In this document: positions 32,244 to 40,934 of the stretch, piece by piece
How the letters are laid out: each line of letters opens with the position of its first letter
Numbering within the stretch: position 1 is the stretch's first letter
From: Tepidimonas fonticaldi
GTDB lineage: Bacteria; Pseudomonadota; Gammaproteobacteria; Burkholderiales; Burkholderiaceae_C
Assembly (NCBI RefSeq): GCF_007556755.1
Contig: NZ_VJOO01000007.1
Span: 45,650-109,649 of the forward strand
Length of the DNA stretch: 64,000 nt
Reading direction: 5' to 3'
The notes under the pieces: generated by a model
Told to the model about the DNA's origin: nothing
What the model saw: only the letters and a program-made list of their open reading frames with translations
The model's database searches: none
Made by a program: the position numbers and the translations under genes

Positions 32244-33728
32244 ATGGCCCAGCACGACATCCTCATCAACTGGTCCCCGCAGGAGTCCCGCGTCGCCCTG
32301 ATCGAACAGGGGGCGGTGCAGGAGGTGCTGCTGGAGCGCGCGCTGGAGCGCGGTCTGGTGGGCAACATCTATGTCGGGCGGGTGCAGCGGGTGCTGCCCG
32401 GCATGCAGTCCGCGTTCATCGACATCGGGCTGGAGCGCACGGCGTTTCTGCACGTGGCCGATTTGCTGCCGCAGATCAACGCCCGCCATGCCCCGGCGCG
32501 CGCGGGCGAGCCCGAGACCCCCAGCGTGCCCCCCATCGAGCGCCAGGTGTTCGAGGGGCAGTCGATCCTGGTGCAGGTGCTCAAGGACCCGATCGGCACC
32601 AAGGGTGCGCGGCTGACCGCACAGATCAGCATCGCGGGGCGGCTGCTGGTGTTTCTGCCCCAGGACGGGCACGTCGGCGTGTCGCAGAAAATCCCGCCGG
32701 CCCAGCGCGAGGCGCTGCGCCAACGCCTGCTCGCCCTGGTGGGCGACGGCGGGGGCGGCTTCATCCTGCGCACGAATGCCGAGGACGCCAGCGACGAAGA
32801 ACTGGCCGAGGACATCGCCTACCTGCGCAAGACCTGGGCCCGCATCCGCGAGCGGGCAGTGCAGGTGGCGCCCCCCGCGCTGCTGCACGAGGATCTGACC
32901 CTGTTACAGCGGGTGCTGCGCGATCTGGCCGGGCCGCAGACGCGCTCCATCCAGGTGGATTCGCGCGAGCAGTTTGCGGCCCTGCAGGCGTTTGCCCAGG
33001 AGTACACGCCGCAGGTGGCGGACCGGCTGGTGCTCTACCGCGGCGAGCGGCCCATCTTCGACCAATACCATGTGGACGAGGAGATCGAGCGCGCGCTCGG
33101 GCGCCGCGTCGATCTCAAATCGGGCGGCTATCTGGTGTTCGACCAGACCGAGGCGCTGACGACGATCGATGTCAACACTGGCGGCTTCGTCGGGGCGCGC
33201 AACTTCGACGACACGGTCTTTCGCACCAACCTGGAAGCGGCCCAGGCCATCGCGCGCCAATTGCGGCTGCGCAACCTGGGCGGCATCGTCATCATCGATT
33301 TCATCGACATGGTGCGCGACGACCACCGCGACGCCGTGCTGGCCGAGCTGCGCAAGCAGCTCGCGCGCGACCGCGTCAAGACGATGATTGGCGGCTTCTC
33401 GCAACTGGGGCTGGTGGAGATGACGCGCAAGCGCACGCGCGAATCGCTGGCGCAGATGCTGACCGAAACCTGCCCGGCCTGCGACGGGCGCGGCCGGGTG
33501 CGCACCACGCGCACCGTTTGCTACGACATCCTGCGCGAGATCCTGCGCGAGGCGCGCGCCTTCAACCCGCGCGAGTTCCGCATCATCGCCGCGCCGCAGG
33601 TGGTCGAGCGCTTTCTGGACGAGGAAAGCCAACACCTCGCGGGACTGTCGGACTTCATCGGCAAGCCCATTTCGCTGCAGAGCGAAAGCACCATGACGCA
33701 GGAGCAGTACGACATCGTGCTGATGTGA
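32244..33728 (+). CDS. rng: ribonuclease G
   Basis: Endoribonuclease of the RNase E/G family that matures 16S rRNA 5' ends and degrades mRNA. The 494-residue product has an N-terminal S1 domain (GNIYVGRVQRVLPGMQSAF), catalytic acid residues in TIDVNTG and FIDMVRDDHR, and the zinc-link CPACDGRGRV. It lacks the long C-terminal scaffold of RNase E. It is the last gene of the yebC-rng run and converges on msbA. Confidence 0.95.
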   Translation: MAQHDILINWSPQESRVALIEQGAVQEVLLERALERGLVGNIYVGRVQRVLPGMQSAFIDIGLERTAFLHVADLLPQINARHAPARAGEPETPSVPPIERQVFEGQSILVQVLKDPIGTKGARLTAQISIAGRLLVFLPQDGHVGVSQKIPPAQREALRQRLLALVGDGGGGFILRTNAEDASDEELAEDIAYLRKTWARIRERAVQVAPPALLHEDLTLLQRVLRDLAGPQTRSIQVDSREQFAALQAFAQEYTPQVADRLVLYRGERPIFDQYHVDEEIERALGRRVDLKSGGYLVFDQTEALTTIDVNTGGFVGARNFDDTVFRTNLEAAQAIARQLRLRNLGGIVIIDFIDMVRDDHRDAVLAELRKQLARDRVKTMIGGFSQLGLVEMTRKRTRESLAQMLTETCPACDGRGRVRTTRTVCYDILREILREARAFNPREFRIIAAPQVVERFLDEESQHLAGLSDFIGKPISLQSESTMTQEQYDIVLM

Positions 33729-33744
33729 GCGGGCCGGCAGCGGC

Positions 33745-35679
33745 TCAGGTCGCGTCCTCGGCGGCGGCGACGGGGCTTTCGCCATCGTCCAGCCAGCCGC
33801 CGCTGCCTTGGGCGTAGAGCCGGGCGTACAGCCCGCCAGCGGCCAGCAATTCCCCGTGGCGGCCCTGCTCGATCACCCGCCCGGCCTCCAGCACGACGAT
33901 GCGGTCGGCATGCGCGATGGTCGAGAGGCGGTGCGCGATCACGAGCGTGGTGCGCCCGGCCATCAGGCGGCCCAGGGCCTCTTGCACCAGGCGCTCGGAC
34001 TCGTTGTCCAGGGCGGAGGTGGCTTCGTCCAGGATGAGCACCGGCGCATCCTTGTAAATCGCGCGTGCGATGGCGAGCCGCTGGCGTTGCCCGCCGGACA
34101 ACTGGGCCGCGTTGTGGCCGACGACGGTCTGCAGGCCCTGCGGCAGCGTCGGCCACCAGTCGCCCAGGTTGGCCGCCTCGAGTGCGGCGCGCACGCGCGC
34201 CTCGTCGGGGTGGTCGTCGCCCAGCGCCACGTTGGTCAACACCGTGTCGTTGAGCATGACCACGTCCTGGCTGACGATCGCAAACTGCCGCCGCAGGGCG
34301 CGCAAATCCCACTCCCGCACATCCACACCGTCGAGCCGCACGGTGCCGTGGCTGGGGGCGACGAAGCGAGGCAGCAGGTTGATCAGCGTCGTCTTGCCCG
34401 ATCCGGACGGGCCGACGAACGCCACCACCTCGCCCGGCGCAATCTCCAGCGACACGCCGCGCACCGCCGCGCCCGGCTGGCCCGTATAGCGCACCCACAC
34501 GTCCTGCAGGCTGATGCGCCCCTGCGCCCGCCCGCTGTCGTGCCGCCCGCCGCTTTGCACCGGCGTGTCCTCGATCAGCGCCACCCCGCGCTCCAGCGCA
34601 GCCAGCCCGCGCGTGATCGGGGTGGCGATGTCCGCGAGCTGGCGAATCGGCGTCACGAGCATCAACATCGCCGTCACGAAGCCGACGAAGCTGCCGACCG
34701 ACACCCCGCCGGAGGCCTGGTGCAGCGCCACCATGATGACGGCCGACAAGGCCGTGGCCGCCAGGATCTGCGACAGCGGCGTCATGGCCGCGGCCGCCAC
34801 CGTGCTCTTGAGCGCCAGGCCGCGCAGCGCGGCGTTGAGGGCCGCAAACCGCCGCTGTTGCTGTGCCTGGGCGCCGTGCAGCCGCACCAGCCGGTGGGCC
34901 AGCACATTTTCCTCGACCACATAGGCCAGTTCGTCGGTGGCGGCCTGGCTGCGCCGGGTCACGCCGTACAGCCGGCGCGACAGCGCCTTCATGCCCCAGG
35001 ACAGCGGCGGGAACATGGCCAGCACGATCAGCGTGAGCTGCCAGTTCAGCCACAGCAGATAGGCCAGCAGCGCGGCGATCGTGAGCACGGTGCGCACCAG
35101 GGTGAGCAGCGCGCCGACGAGCTGCCCAGCGCCGTTTTGCACTTCGTAGACCAGGGTGTTCGACAGGCGGCTGGCGTTTTGTTCGGCGAACAAGCGCAGG
35201 TCCGCCTCGCCCAGCCGCTCGAACATGGCGCGCCGCAGCGCCACCATGCCCCCGTTGGTGGTGTAGGCCAGCCCGTACTGCGCGACGAAGGTGGCCACCC
35301 CTCGCAGCGCGAACAGGCCGATCAGCGCCACGGGGACCGTCCACAGGGGCAGGCCGCCCGCGATGAACCCCTCGTCGAGCAGCAGCTTCAGCAGGGCGGG
35401 GATGGCGGGCTCGGTCAGCGCCGCCAGCAGGGCCCCCAGGGCGGCGATGCCCATCCCCGCCCGCGCGCGGCGAAAGTACGGCCACAGGCGCCGCAACCGG
35501 TCGCGCACGCGCGCGCCAGCCCCGGCCCCTTCGGGGCCGGCGGCAGATGGGGAGGGATCGGGCGCTGTGGTCGACAAGGCGGGCGGTGGAGCGGGGCCGT
35601 TGCGGCGGGAACTTTCTTGGGGGTGGTCGACACCCAGGGCCACGGTGACGCTTCCGGTATTATCCGCCGTACCGCGCAT
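33745..35679 (-). CDS. msbA: lipid A export ATP-binding/permease protein MsbA-type ABC transporter
   Basis: ABC half-transporter that flips lipid A-core across the inner membrane. In about 644 residues there is a Pro/Ser-rich N-terminal extension (1-50), a six-helix membrane domain (about 60-360), and an ATPase with Walker A GPSGSGKT, signature LSGGQRQR and Walker B LILDEATS. The start at 35679 is uncertain because the extension is unusual; a GTG further in could be used. It is divergent from tolB and convergent with rng. Confidence 0.9.
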   Translation of the reverse strand: MRGTADNTGSVTVALGVDHPQESSRRNGPAPPPALSTTAPDPSPSAAGPEGAGAGARVRDRLRRLWPYFRRARAGMGIAALGALLAALTEPAIPALLKLLLDEGFIAGGLPLWTVPVALIGLFALRGVATFVAQYGLAYTTNGGMVALRRAMFERLGEADLRLFAEQNASRLSNTLVYEVQNGAGQLVGALLTLVRTVLTIAALLAYLLWLNWQLTLIVLAMFPPLSWGMKALSRRLYGVTRRSQAATDELAYVVEENVLAHRLVRLHGAQAQQQRRFAALNAALRGLALKSTVAAAAMTPLSQILAATALSAVIMVALHQASGGVSVGSFVGFVTAMLMLVTPIRQLADIATPITRGLAALERGVALIEDTPVQSGGRHDSGRAQGRISLQDVWVRYTGQPGAAVRGVSLEIAPGEVVAFVGPSGSGKTTLINLLPRFVAPSHGTVRLDGVDVREWDLRALRRQFAIVSQDVVMLNDTVLTNVALGDDHPDEARVRAALEAANLGDWWPTLPQGLQTVVGHNAAQLSGGQRQRLAIARAIYKDAPVLILDEATSALDNESERLVQEALGRLMAGRTTLVIAHRLSTIAHADRIVVLEAGRVIEQGRHGELLAAGGLYARLYAQGSGGWLDDGESPVAAAEDAT

Positions 35680-35761
35680 TTCCCGCACAGATTCCCCGCA
35701 CACACCGCGCACGATGCGGTGCCGTGCTCGTCTCATCGTCCGACCGCCAACCACCGTTTCG

Positions 35762-37114
35762 ATGACGCTCATTGATCGCTTCGGCACCCCCCTGTCCGGT
35801 CTGGAACGCGGCACTGCGCCGTCCCCGTCGTTCGCTCCGCTGTCGCGCCGCGGGCTGCTCGCGTCGGCTGTGGCCGGTGCGTTGGCCGCCTGGTCGGCGC
35901 CGGCAGCCGCCCAGTTCCGGGTCGAGGTGACCGGTGTCGGCGTGCAGCAGATTCCGTTCGCGGTCGCCCCGTTTCGGGTGCCCTCCGGCCTGCCGCAGGA
36001 CGTGGCGGCCATCGTCGCGGCCGACCTGGTGCGCAGCGGCCAGCTTCGCCAGATTGCGGGCGGCCCCGCGGGGCTGGACGAGGCTTCGCGTCCTGACCTC
36101 GGGCCCTGGCGCACCCAGGGGGCGGATGCGCTGATCACCGGCAGCGTGCGCGGGCTGGCGGATGGCCGTTTCGACGTCCGGTTCCGATTGTGGGACGTGG
36201 TGCGCGGCACCGACCTGGGGGGGCTGAGTTACCCCGTGAGCGCGGCCGACCTGCGGCTGGCGGCGCACCGCATTGCCGACTACGTGTACGAAAAGCTCAC
36301 CGGCGAGCGGGGCGTGTTTTCCACGCGCATCGCCTATGTCACCAAAAACGGCGACCGCCACCAGCTCTGGGTGGCCGATGCCGATGGCGAGAATGCCCAG
36401 CCCGCCCTGACCAGCCGCGAGCCCATCATCTCTCCCGCGTGGTCGCCCAACGGCACACAGCTTGCCTATGTGTCGTTCGAATCGCTCAAGCCCGTCATTT
36501 ACGCGCACGACATCGCCACCGGCCGGCGCCGGCTGCTGGCGAGTTTCCGCGGCTCCAACAGCGCGCCGGCGTGGTCGCCCGACGGCCGGCGCCTGTACGC
36601 CACGCTGACCCTGGCGGGCAGCTCGCAGATCTACGCGCTCGACCTGGATGGCGGCCAGCCCCAGCGCATCACCCAAGCCGGCGGCATCGACACCGAGCCC
36701 GCCTTTGCCCCCGACGGCAAGGCGGTCTATTTCGTCAGCGACCGGGGTGGTTCGCCACAGATCTACCGCATGACCCCGGATGGGCGCGAGGTCACGCGCG
36801 TCACCTTCGAGGGGGGCTACAACATCTCCCCGGCGGTCAGCCCCGACGGCCGGCAACTGGCCTTCGTCTCCCGCATCGGGGACGCGTATCGCCTGCGCTT
36901 GATGGATCTGGCCAGCGGAACCGTCACCTCGCTGACCGACACCAACGCCGACGAAAGCCCGAGCTTCTCGCCCAACGGCCGCCTGATCATCTATGCCACG
37001 CGCGTGCAGGGCCGCGAGTCGCTGATGACCACCACCCTGGACGGACGCATCAAGACGCGGCTGGCGGCAGCGGGTAGCGTGCGCGAGCCCGATTGGGGGC
37101 CGTTCCTGGCCTGA
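35762..37114 (+). CDS. tolB: Tol-Pal system protein TolB
   Basis: Periplasmic beta-propeller that links Pal and outer-membrane proteins to the Tol complex. The 450-residue product has a signal sequence with twin arginine (SRRGLLASA, about residues 30-38) ending in SAPAAAQ. The D1 domain follows, then five PD40 propeller repeats (SPAWSPNG, APAWSPDG, EPAFAPDG, SPAVSPDG, SPSFSPNG). It is first in tolB-pal-cpoB. A TATTAT hexamer at 35658-35663 may be its -10. Confidence 0.94.
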   Translation: MTLIDRFGTPLSGLERGTAPSPSFAPLSRRGLLASAVAGALAAWSAPAAAQFRVEVTGVGVQQIPFAVAPFRVPSGLPQDVAAIVAADLVRSGQLRQIAGGPAGLDEASRPDLGPWRTQGADALITGSVRGLADGRFDVRFRLWDVVRGTDLGGLSYPVSAADLRLAAHRIADYVYEKLTGERGVFSTRIAYVTKNGDRHQLWVADADGENAQPALTSREPIISPAWSPNGTQLAYVSFESLKPVIYAHDIATGRRRLLASFRGSNSAPAWSPDGRRLYATLTLAGSSQIYALDLDGGQPQRITQAGGIDTEPAFAPDGKAVYFVSDRGGSPQIYRMTPDGREVTRVTFEGGYNISPAVSPDGRQLAFVSRIGDAYRLRLMDLASGTVTSLTDTNADESPSFSPNGRLIIYATRVQGRESLMTTTLDGRIKTRLAAAGSVREPDWGPFLA

Positions 37115-37173
37115 TGGCACGGGCGCGTCGGCCGGCTTCTTTTTCTTTGACTTTTTCACTTCCGCAATCCACC

Positions 37174-37758
37174 ATGAAAACCCCTGTTCGTCATTTCTGG
37201 CAACGTCATGCGGTCCGCGCGGGTGCGGCGCTGCTGGCGGCCTCCGTGCTGGCTGGCTGCTCCAGCGTCAAGCTGGACGAGAGTGCCCCCGTCAGCGATC
37301 GGTCGCCCACCCCGGTCGGTGCGGCCGGCGCGGGGGGCGGTGCCGGTGGCGCGGGCAGCGGCGCGGTGGACAGCCGCACCGTGGTGCCCGTGCAAACGCA
37401 GCAGCCCGGGGTGGGGCAGCCGCCGGCCAATGTCGCGCGCATCATCTACTTCGACTTCGACTCCTACACCGTCAAGCCCGAGTTCGTGGCGACGCTGGAG
37501 GCGCATGCGCGCTTTCTGAACGCCGATCGCCAGCGCCGCGTGGTCCTGGAAGGCCACACCGACGAGCGCGGCGGGCGCGAGTACAACCTGGCCCTGGGCC
37601 AAAAACGCGCCGACGCCGTGCGCCGTGCTCTGGCGTTGATGGGCGTGCAGGAGACACAGATGGAGGCGGTCAGCTTCGGCAAGGAGAAGCCGGCGGTGCA
37701 GGGCAGCGGCGAAGAGGCCTGGAGCCAAAACCGCCGTGTCGAGCTGGCCTACCGCTGA
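37174..37758 (+). CDS. pal: peptidoglycan-associated lipoprotein
   Basis: Outer-membrane lipoprotein that anchors the membrane to peptidoglycan and binds TolB. The 194-residue product has a lipobox LAGC (Cys29), a Gly-rich linker and a C-terminal OmpA-like domain (IIYFDFDSYTVKPEF, GHTDERGGREYN). It lies 59 bp after tolB and 9 bp before cpoB. Confidence 0.96.
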   Translation: MKTPVRHFWQRHAVRAGAALLAASVLAGCSSVKLDESAPVSDRSPTPVGAAGAGGGAGGAGSGAVDSRTVVPVQTQQPGVGQPPANVARIIYFDFDSYTVKPEFVATLEAHARFLNADRQRRVVLEGHTDERGGREYNLALGQKRADAVRRALALMGVQETQMEAVSFGKEKPAVQGSGEEAWSQNRRVELAYR

Positions 37759-37767
37759 TTCCTCGCC

Positions 37768-38598
37768 ATGATCCATACCCGCTTCGCCCGGTCCGCCGCC
37801 GCAGGGCGTTTGCCGGCGCGCCGCTGGCAGACGGCGCTGGCTGCCTGGGTGGGTGGCGCCGTGCTCGCCGCGGCGGCCCTGCCAGCGCACGCGCTGTTCA
37901 GCGACGACGAGGCGCGCCGCGCCATCCTGGATTTGCGCAGCCGCGTGGAGGCCCAGCGACAGGCCCTCGAAGCCACCGAGCGCCAGTTGCAGGAGCTGCA
38001 GTCCGGCGGCGACACCGCGCGCCGTGGGGTGCTCGATGTCGTCAACCAAATCGAAGCGGTGCGCCGCGAGCTGGCGACGCTGCGGGGGCAGCAGGAGCGC
38101 CTGGCGCGCGACCTGGCGGATCTGCAACGCCAGCAGCGCGACGCCCTGGCCGCATTCGATGAGCGCCTGCGCGCGCTGGAGCCCACCAAGGTCACGGTCG
38201 ACGGCACCGAATTCACCGCACGCCCGGACGAGAAAGCCGCCTTCGAGGGCGCCATGGCGGCCCTGCGGGCGTCCGATTTTCCGCGAGCGGCCAAGCTCTA
38301 TGGAGATTTTCTGGCTCGCTATCCCGGCAGTGGCTACGCGCCGCTGGCCCTGTACTGGCGGGGCAACGCCCTGTATGCCGACCGCCAGTACCGCACCGCC
38401 ATCGACAGCTATCAGCGGCTGATCGACCAGTCGCCGGAGCACCCTCGGGCGGCCGAGGCGATGCTCGCCATCGCGAGCTGCCAGCTCGAACTCAAAGACC
38501 CCAAGGCCGCGCGCGCCACGTGGCAGGCGCTCATCAAGCGCTATCCCGATACCGAGGCCGCGGCTACTGCCCGCGAGCGTCTGGCGCGTCTGCGGTGA
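37768..38598 (+). CDS. cpoB: cell division coordinator CpoB (YbgF)
   Basis: Periplasmic TolA-interacting protein that coordinates outer-membrane constriction with peptidoglycan synthesis. The 276-residue product has a signal sequence (about 1-42), an N-terminal trimerising coiled coil (about 50-140) and C-terminal TPR repeats (AAKLYGDFLARYPGSGYAPL, then AIDSYQRLIDQ). It is last in the tolB-pal-cpoB operon; tolQRA is not in this window. Confidence 0.93.
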   Translation: MIHTRFARSAAAGRLPARRWQTALAAWVGGAVLAAAALPAHALFSDDEARRAILDLRSRVEAQRQALEATERQLQELQSGGDTARRGVLDVVNQIEAVRRELATLRGQQERLARDLADLQRQQRDALAAFDERLRALEPTKVTVDGTEFTARPDEKAAFEGAMAALRASDFPRAAKLYGDFLARYPGSGYAPLALYWRGNALYADRQYRTAIDSYQRLIDQSPEHPRAAEAMLAIASCQLELKDPKAARATWQALIKRYPDTEAAATARERLARLR

Positions 38599-38658
38599 AC
38601 CCGGGGGCCGCCCGCGCGGCGGCCACCCTGGGGCGGACCTCGGCGCACCCTGGCGCAC

Positions 38659-38682
38659 GCGGGCCCGTAGAATCGGGCCCGC
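38659..38682. promoter_or_regulatory. inverted repeat flanking -10 of the sulfur transporter gene
   Basis: Perfect 9-bp arms GCGGGCCCG and CGGGCCCGC flank TAGAAT (38668-38673), a -10-like hexamer 24 bases before the ATG of the YeeE/YedE gene. This could be a repressor operator laid over a promoter or a hairpin at the end of the cpoB transcript. No T-run follows. Confidence 0.4.
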
Positions 38683-38697
38683 AACCGCTTTCGCACC

Positions 38698-39813
38698 ATG
38701 GATCTCGCCGCTTTCCAATCCCTGTACACCACCGTCCTTTGGGCGGCCTTCGCCGTTTCGGCCCTGTTTGGCGCCGTCGCGCACCGCACCCACTTCTGCA
38801 CGATGGGGGCGATCAGCGACATCGTGAACATGGGCGACTGGACCCGCATGCGCATGTGGGTCATGGCCATCGGGGTGGCCATGCTGGGCTTTCACGCCAT
38901 GGCGGCTTTGGGGTGGATCGACCCCACCCAGACGATTTACTACAGCGGGCGGGTGATCTGGCTGTCCGCGCTCGTGGGCGGGGCGCTGTTCGGTTTTGGC
39001 ATGGTGCTGGCTTCGGGCTGCGGCAGCAAGACGCTGGTGCGCATCGGGGGCGGCAGCCTCAAGGCCGTGGTCGTGTTTTTCGTCATGGGGGTGGCGGCGT
39101 TTGCGACCCTGCGCGGGATCACGGCCGTGCTGCGCGACAGCACGGTCGATCGCATCGCCATCGACATGCAGCCGGGCAGCGCACTGCCCAGTTGGCTGGC
39201 TCCCCTGTTGGGCTGGGACGCCTCCACCGCCGCGTGGGTGGTGGGCGGGGGCCTGGGGCTGGCGCTGATGGTGTGGGCTGCGTTGGGCGAGGGCTTCCGC
39301 CGGTCCCCCGACGCGTGGCTGGCCGGGCTGGGCATCGGGGCCACGGTGGTCGGGATGTGGTGGGTGTCGGGCCGGCTCGGCTTCGTGGCGGAGCACCCGG
39401 AGACGCTGGAGCCGGTCTTTCTGGCGACCAACAGCGGCCGCATGGAGGCCCTCACCTTCACCGCGCCCATGGCGTACACCCTCGATTGGCTGATTTATTT
39501 CAGCGACAAAAACAAGGTGCTGACGCTGGGCGTGGTGTCGGTGTTGGGCGTGGTGGCGGGGGCGTTTGCCCATGCGGTGGTCAGCCGGTCGTTCCGCTGG
39601 GAAGGGTTTGCCGGCACGCGCGACACGGCGCTGCATCTGGTGGGCGCCTTGTGCATGGGGGTGGGCGGTGTCACCGCCATGGGCTGCACCGTGGGGCAGG
39701 GCTTGTCGGGCCTGTCAACGCTGAGCGTCACCAGCGCGATCGCCTTTGCCGGGATCGTGACCGGCGCCCTGGGTGGGTTGCGCTTCCAAATCTGGCTGCT
39801 CGAGCGTGACTGA
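38698..39813 (+). CDS. YeeE/YedE (TsuA-like) sulfur transport membrane protein
   Basis: A 371-residue polytopic membrane protein. The conserved cysteines of the YeeE/TsuA thiosulfate-uptake family are visible: Cys34 in HFCTMGA, Cys108 in ASGCGSKTL and Cys330 in AMGCTVGQGLSG, which pass sulfur compounds through the pore in characterised members. The substrate here is inferred to be thiosulfate or a related sulfur species. Its end overlaps the GTG start of tcdA. No TusA-like partner (YeeD) is adjacent. Confidence 0.85.
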   Translation: MDLAAFQSLYTTVLWAAFAVSALFGAVAHRTHFCTMGAISDIVNMGDWTRMRMWVMAIGVAMLGFHAMAALGWIDPTQTIYYSGRVIWLSALVGGALFGFGMVLASGCGSKTLVRIGGGSLKAVVVFFVMGVAAFATLRGITAVLRDSTVDRIAIDMQPGSALPSWLAPLLGWDASTAAWVVGGGLGLALMVWAALGEGFRRSPDAWLAGLGIGATVVGMWWVSGRLGFVAEHPETLEPVFLATNSGRMEALTFTAPMAYTLDWLIYFSDKNKVLTLGVVSVLGVVAGAFAHAVVSRSFRWEGFAGTRDTALHLVGALCMGVGGVTAMGCTVGQGLSGLSTLSVTSAIAFAGIVTGALGGLRFQIWLLERD

Positions 39814-40624
39814 GGCCGCCACCGCCGCCCCGGCGCTGGACGCGCCCGATGTCGAGCGGCGCTTTGGGGGGCTGCGGCGCCTGTACGGTCCGCAGGGCGC
39901 GCAGCGGCTGTTCGACGCGCACGTCATCGTCGTCGGTATTGGCGGGGTGGGGTCGTGGGCGGCCGAGGCCCTGGCCCGCAGTGGCGTGGGCCGCCTCACC
40001 CTGATCGATCTGGACCACGTCGCCGAGTCCAACACCAACCGGCAGATCCACGCCCTGGAGGGCACCTATGGACAGGCCAAGGTGGAAGCCATGCGCGCCC
40101 GCATCGCGGCCATCCATCCGGGCTGCCAGGTGTGCGCCATCGACGACTTCGTGACCCCGGACAACTGGGCGGACCTGTTACGCCAGGCGCAGGCCCACCA
40201 AGGCGTCCAAGGGCCGTTCGCCGTCATCGACGCCTGCGACCAGATGGCGGCCAAGGCCGCCATGGCCGCCTGGGCGCTGCAGACGCGCAGCGTGTTCATC
40301 ACCGCTGGCGCCGCAGGGGGCAAGCGGCGCGGAGACCGGGTGGAGATCGCCGACGTTGCCGAGGCGACCCACGACCCGCTGCTTGCGCAGTTGCGCCAGC
40401 GCCTGCGCAGATGGCACGGCGCGCCGCGTCAGGGGCGCATGGGCGTGATGGCGGTGTTCAGCCGGGAGTCCGTCGCGCCGCCGGATCCGGCGTGCGCCGT
40501 GGACGGCGCAGGGGATGGGTCGCTCAATTGCCACGGATACGGCTCCAGCGTGTCGGTGACGGCCACCTTCGGCCTGTGCGCTGCGGGTTGGGTCCTGGAT
40601 GCCGTGGCGGCCGGCCGCGGCTGA
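39806..40624 (+). CDS. tcdA: tRNA threonylcarbamoyladenosine dehydratase
   Basis: E1/ThiF-like enzyme that cyclises t6A37 in ANN-decoding tRNAs. The 272-residue product has the nucleotide-binding GIGGVGSWAAEAL, then DLDHVAESNTNRQ and ACDQMAAKAAM. GTG at 39806 overlaps the stop of the sulfur transporter gene; an ATG 33 bases upstream is an alternative. A role in sulfur transfer is possible for ThiF relatives, but the TcdA-type motifs favour tRNA modification. Confidence 0.88.
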   Translation: MTEAATAAPALDAPDVERRFGGLRRLYGPQGAQRLFDAHVIVVGIGGVGSWAAEALARSGVGRLTLIDLDHVAESNTNRQIHALEGTYGQAKVEAMRARIAAIHPGCQVCAIDDFVTPDNWADLLRQAQAHQGVQGPFAVIDACDQMAAKAAMAAWALQTRSVFITAGAAGGKRRGDRVEIADVAEATHDPLLAQLRQRLRRWHGAPRQGRMGVMAVFSRESVAPPDPACAVDGAGDGSLNCHGYGSSVSVTATFGLCAAGWVLDAVAAGRG

Positions 40625-40666
40625 AGGCGTCAGGGCATCGGCCCCGGAGAGGCGAAAAATTTCGGC

Positions 40667-40672
40667 TATAAT
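40667..40672 (+). promoter_or_regulatory. -10 box of tRNA-Lys promoter
   Basis: A perfect TATAAT lies 44 bases before the mature tRNA 5' end. The -35 region (about 40644-40649) is weak. It implies a short 5' leader for the precursor. Confidence 0.65.
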
Positions 40673-40716
40673 GCGTGCTTTCGCTGCAACGCCAAACGCG
40701 GTTGTAGCAACAACGT

Positions 40717-40792
40717 GGGTCGTTAGCTCAGTCGGTAGAGCAGCGGACTTTTAATCCGTTGGTCGCAGGTTCGAATCCTGCACGACCCACCA
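40717..40792 (+). tRNA. tRNA-Lys (anticodon TTT)
   Basis: A 76-nt cloverleaf with acceptor GGGTCGT / ACGACCC, discriminator A and encoded CCA. The D-loop is AGCTCAGTCGGTAGAG, the anticodon loop is CTTTTAA with anticodon TTT at 40750-40752, and the T-loop is GGTTCGAATCC. It reads AAA and AAG. Confidence 0.98.
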
Positions 40793-40808
40793 AAAAAATC
40801 AACGACTT

Positions 40809-40836
40809 AGCCCGCCAGCAAGCGGGCTTTTTGTTT
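40809..40836 (+). terminator. Rho-independent terminator after tRNA-Lys
   Basis: The stem AGCCCGC (40809-40815) / GCGGGCT (40822-40828) is followed by a T-rich run interrupted by a single G. It lies 17 bases after the tRNA end. Confidence 0.88.
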
Positions 40837-40934
40837 TTCGGCGTGCCGTTTTTGACATTGGGACGGCACTGCTCGTCGTGACGCCGCCCCCGGCCGTCTT
40901 CCAAGTGGCCCGCGGCACACGCGGGCCATGCGTG

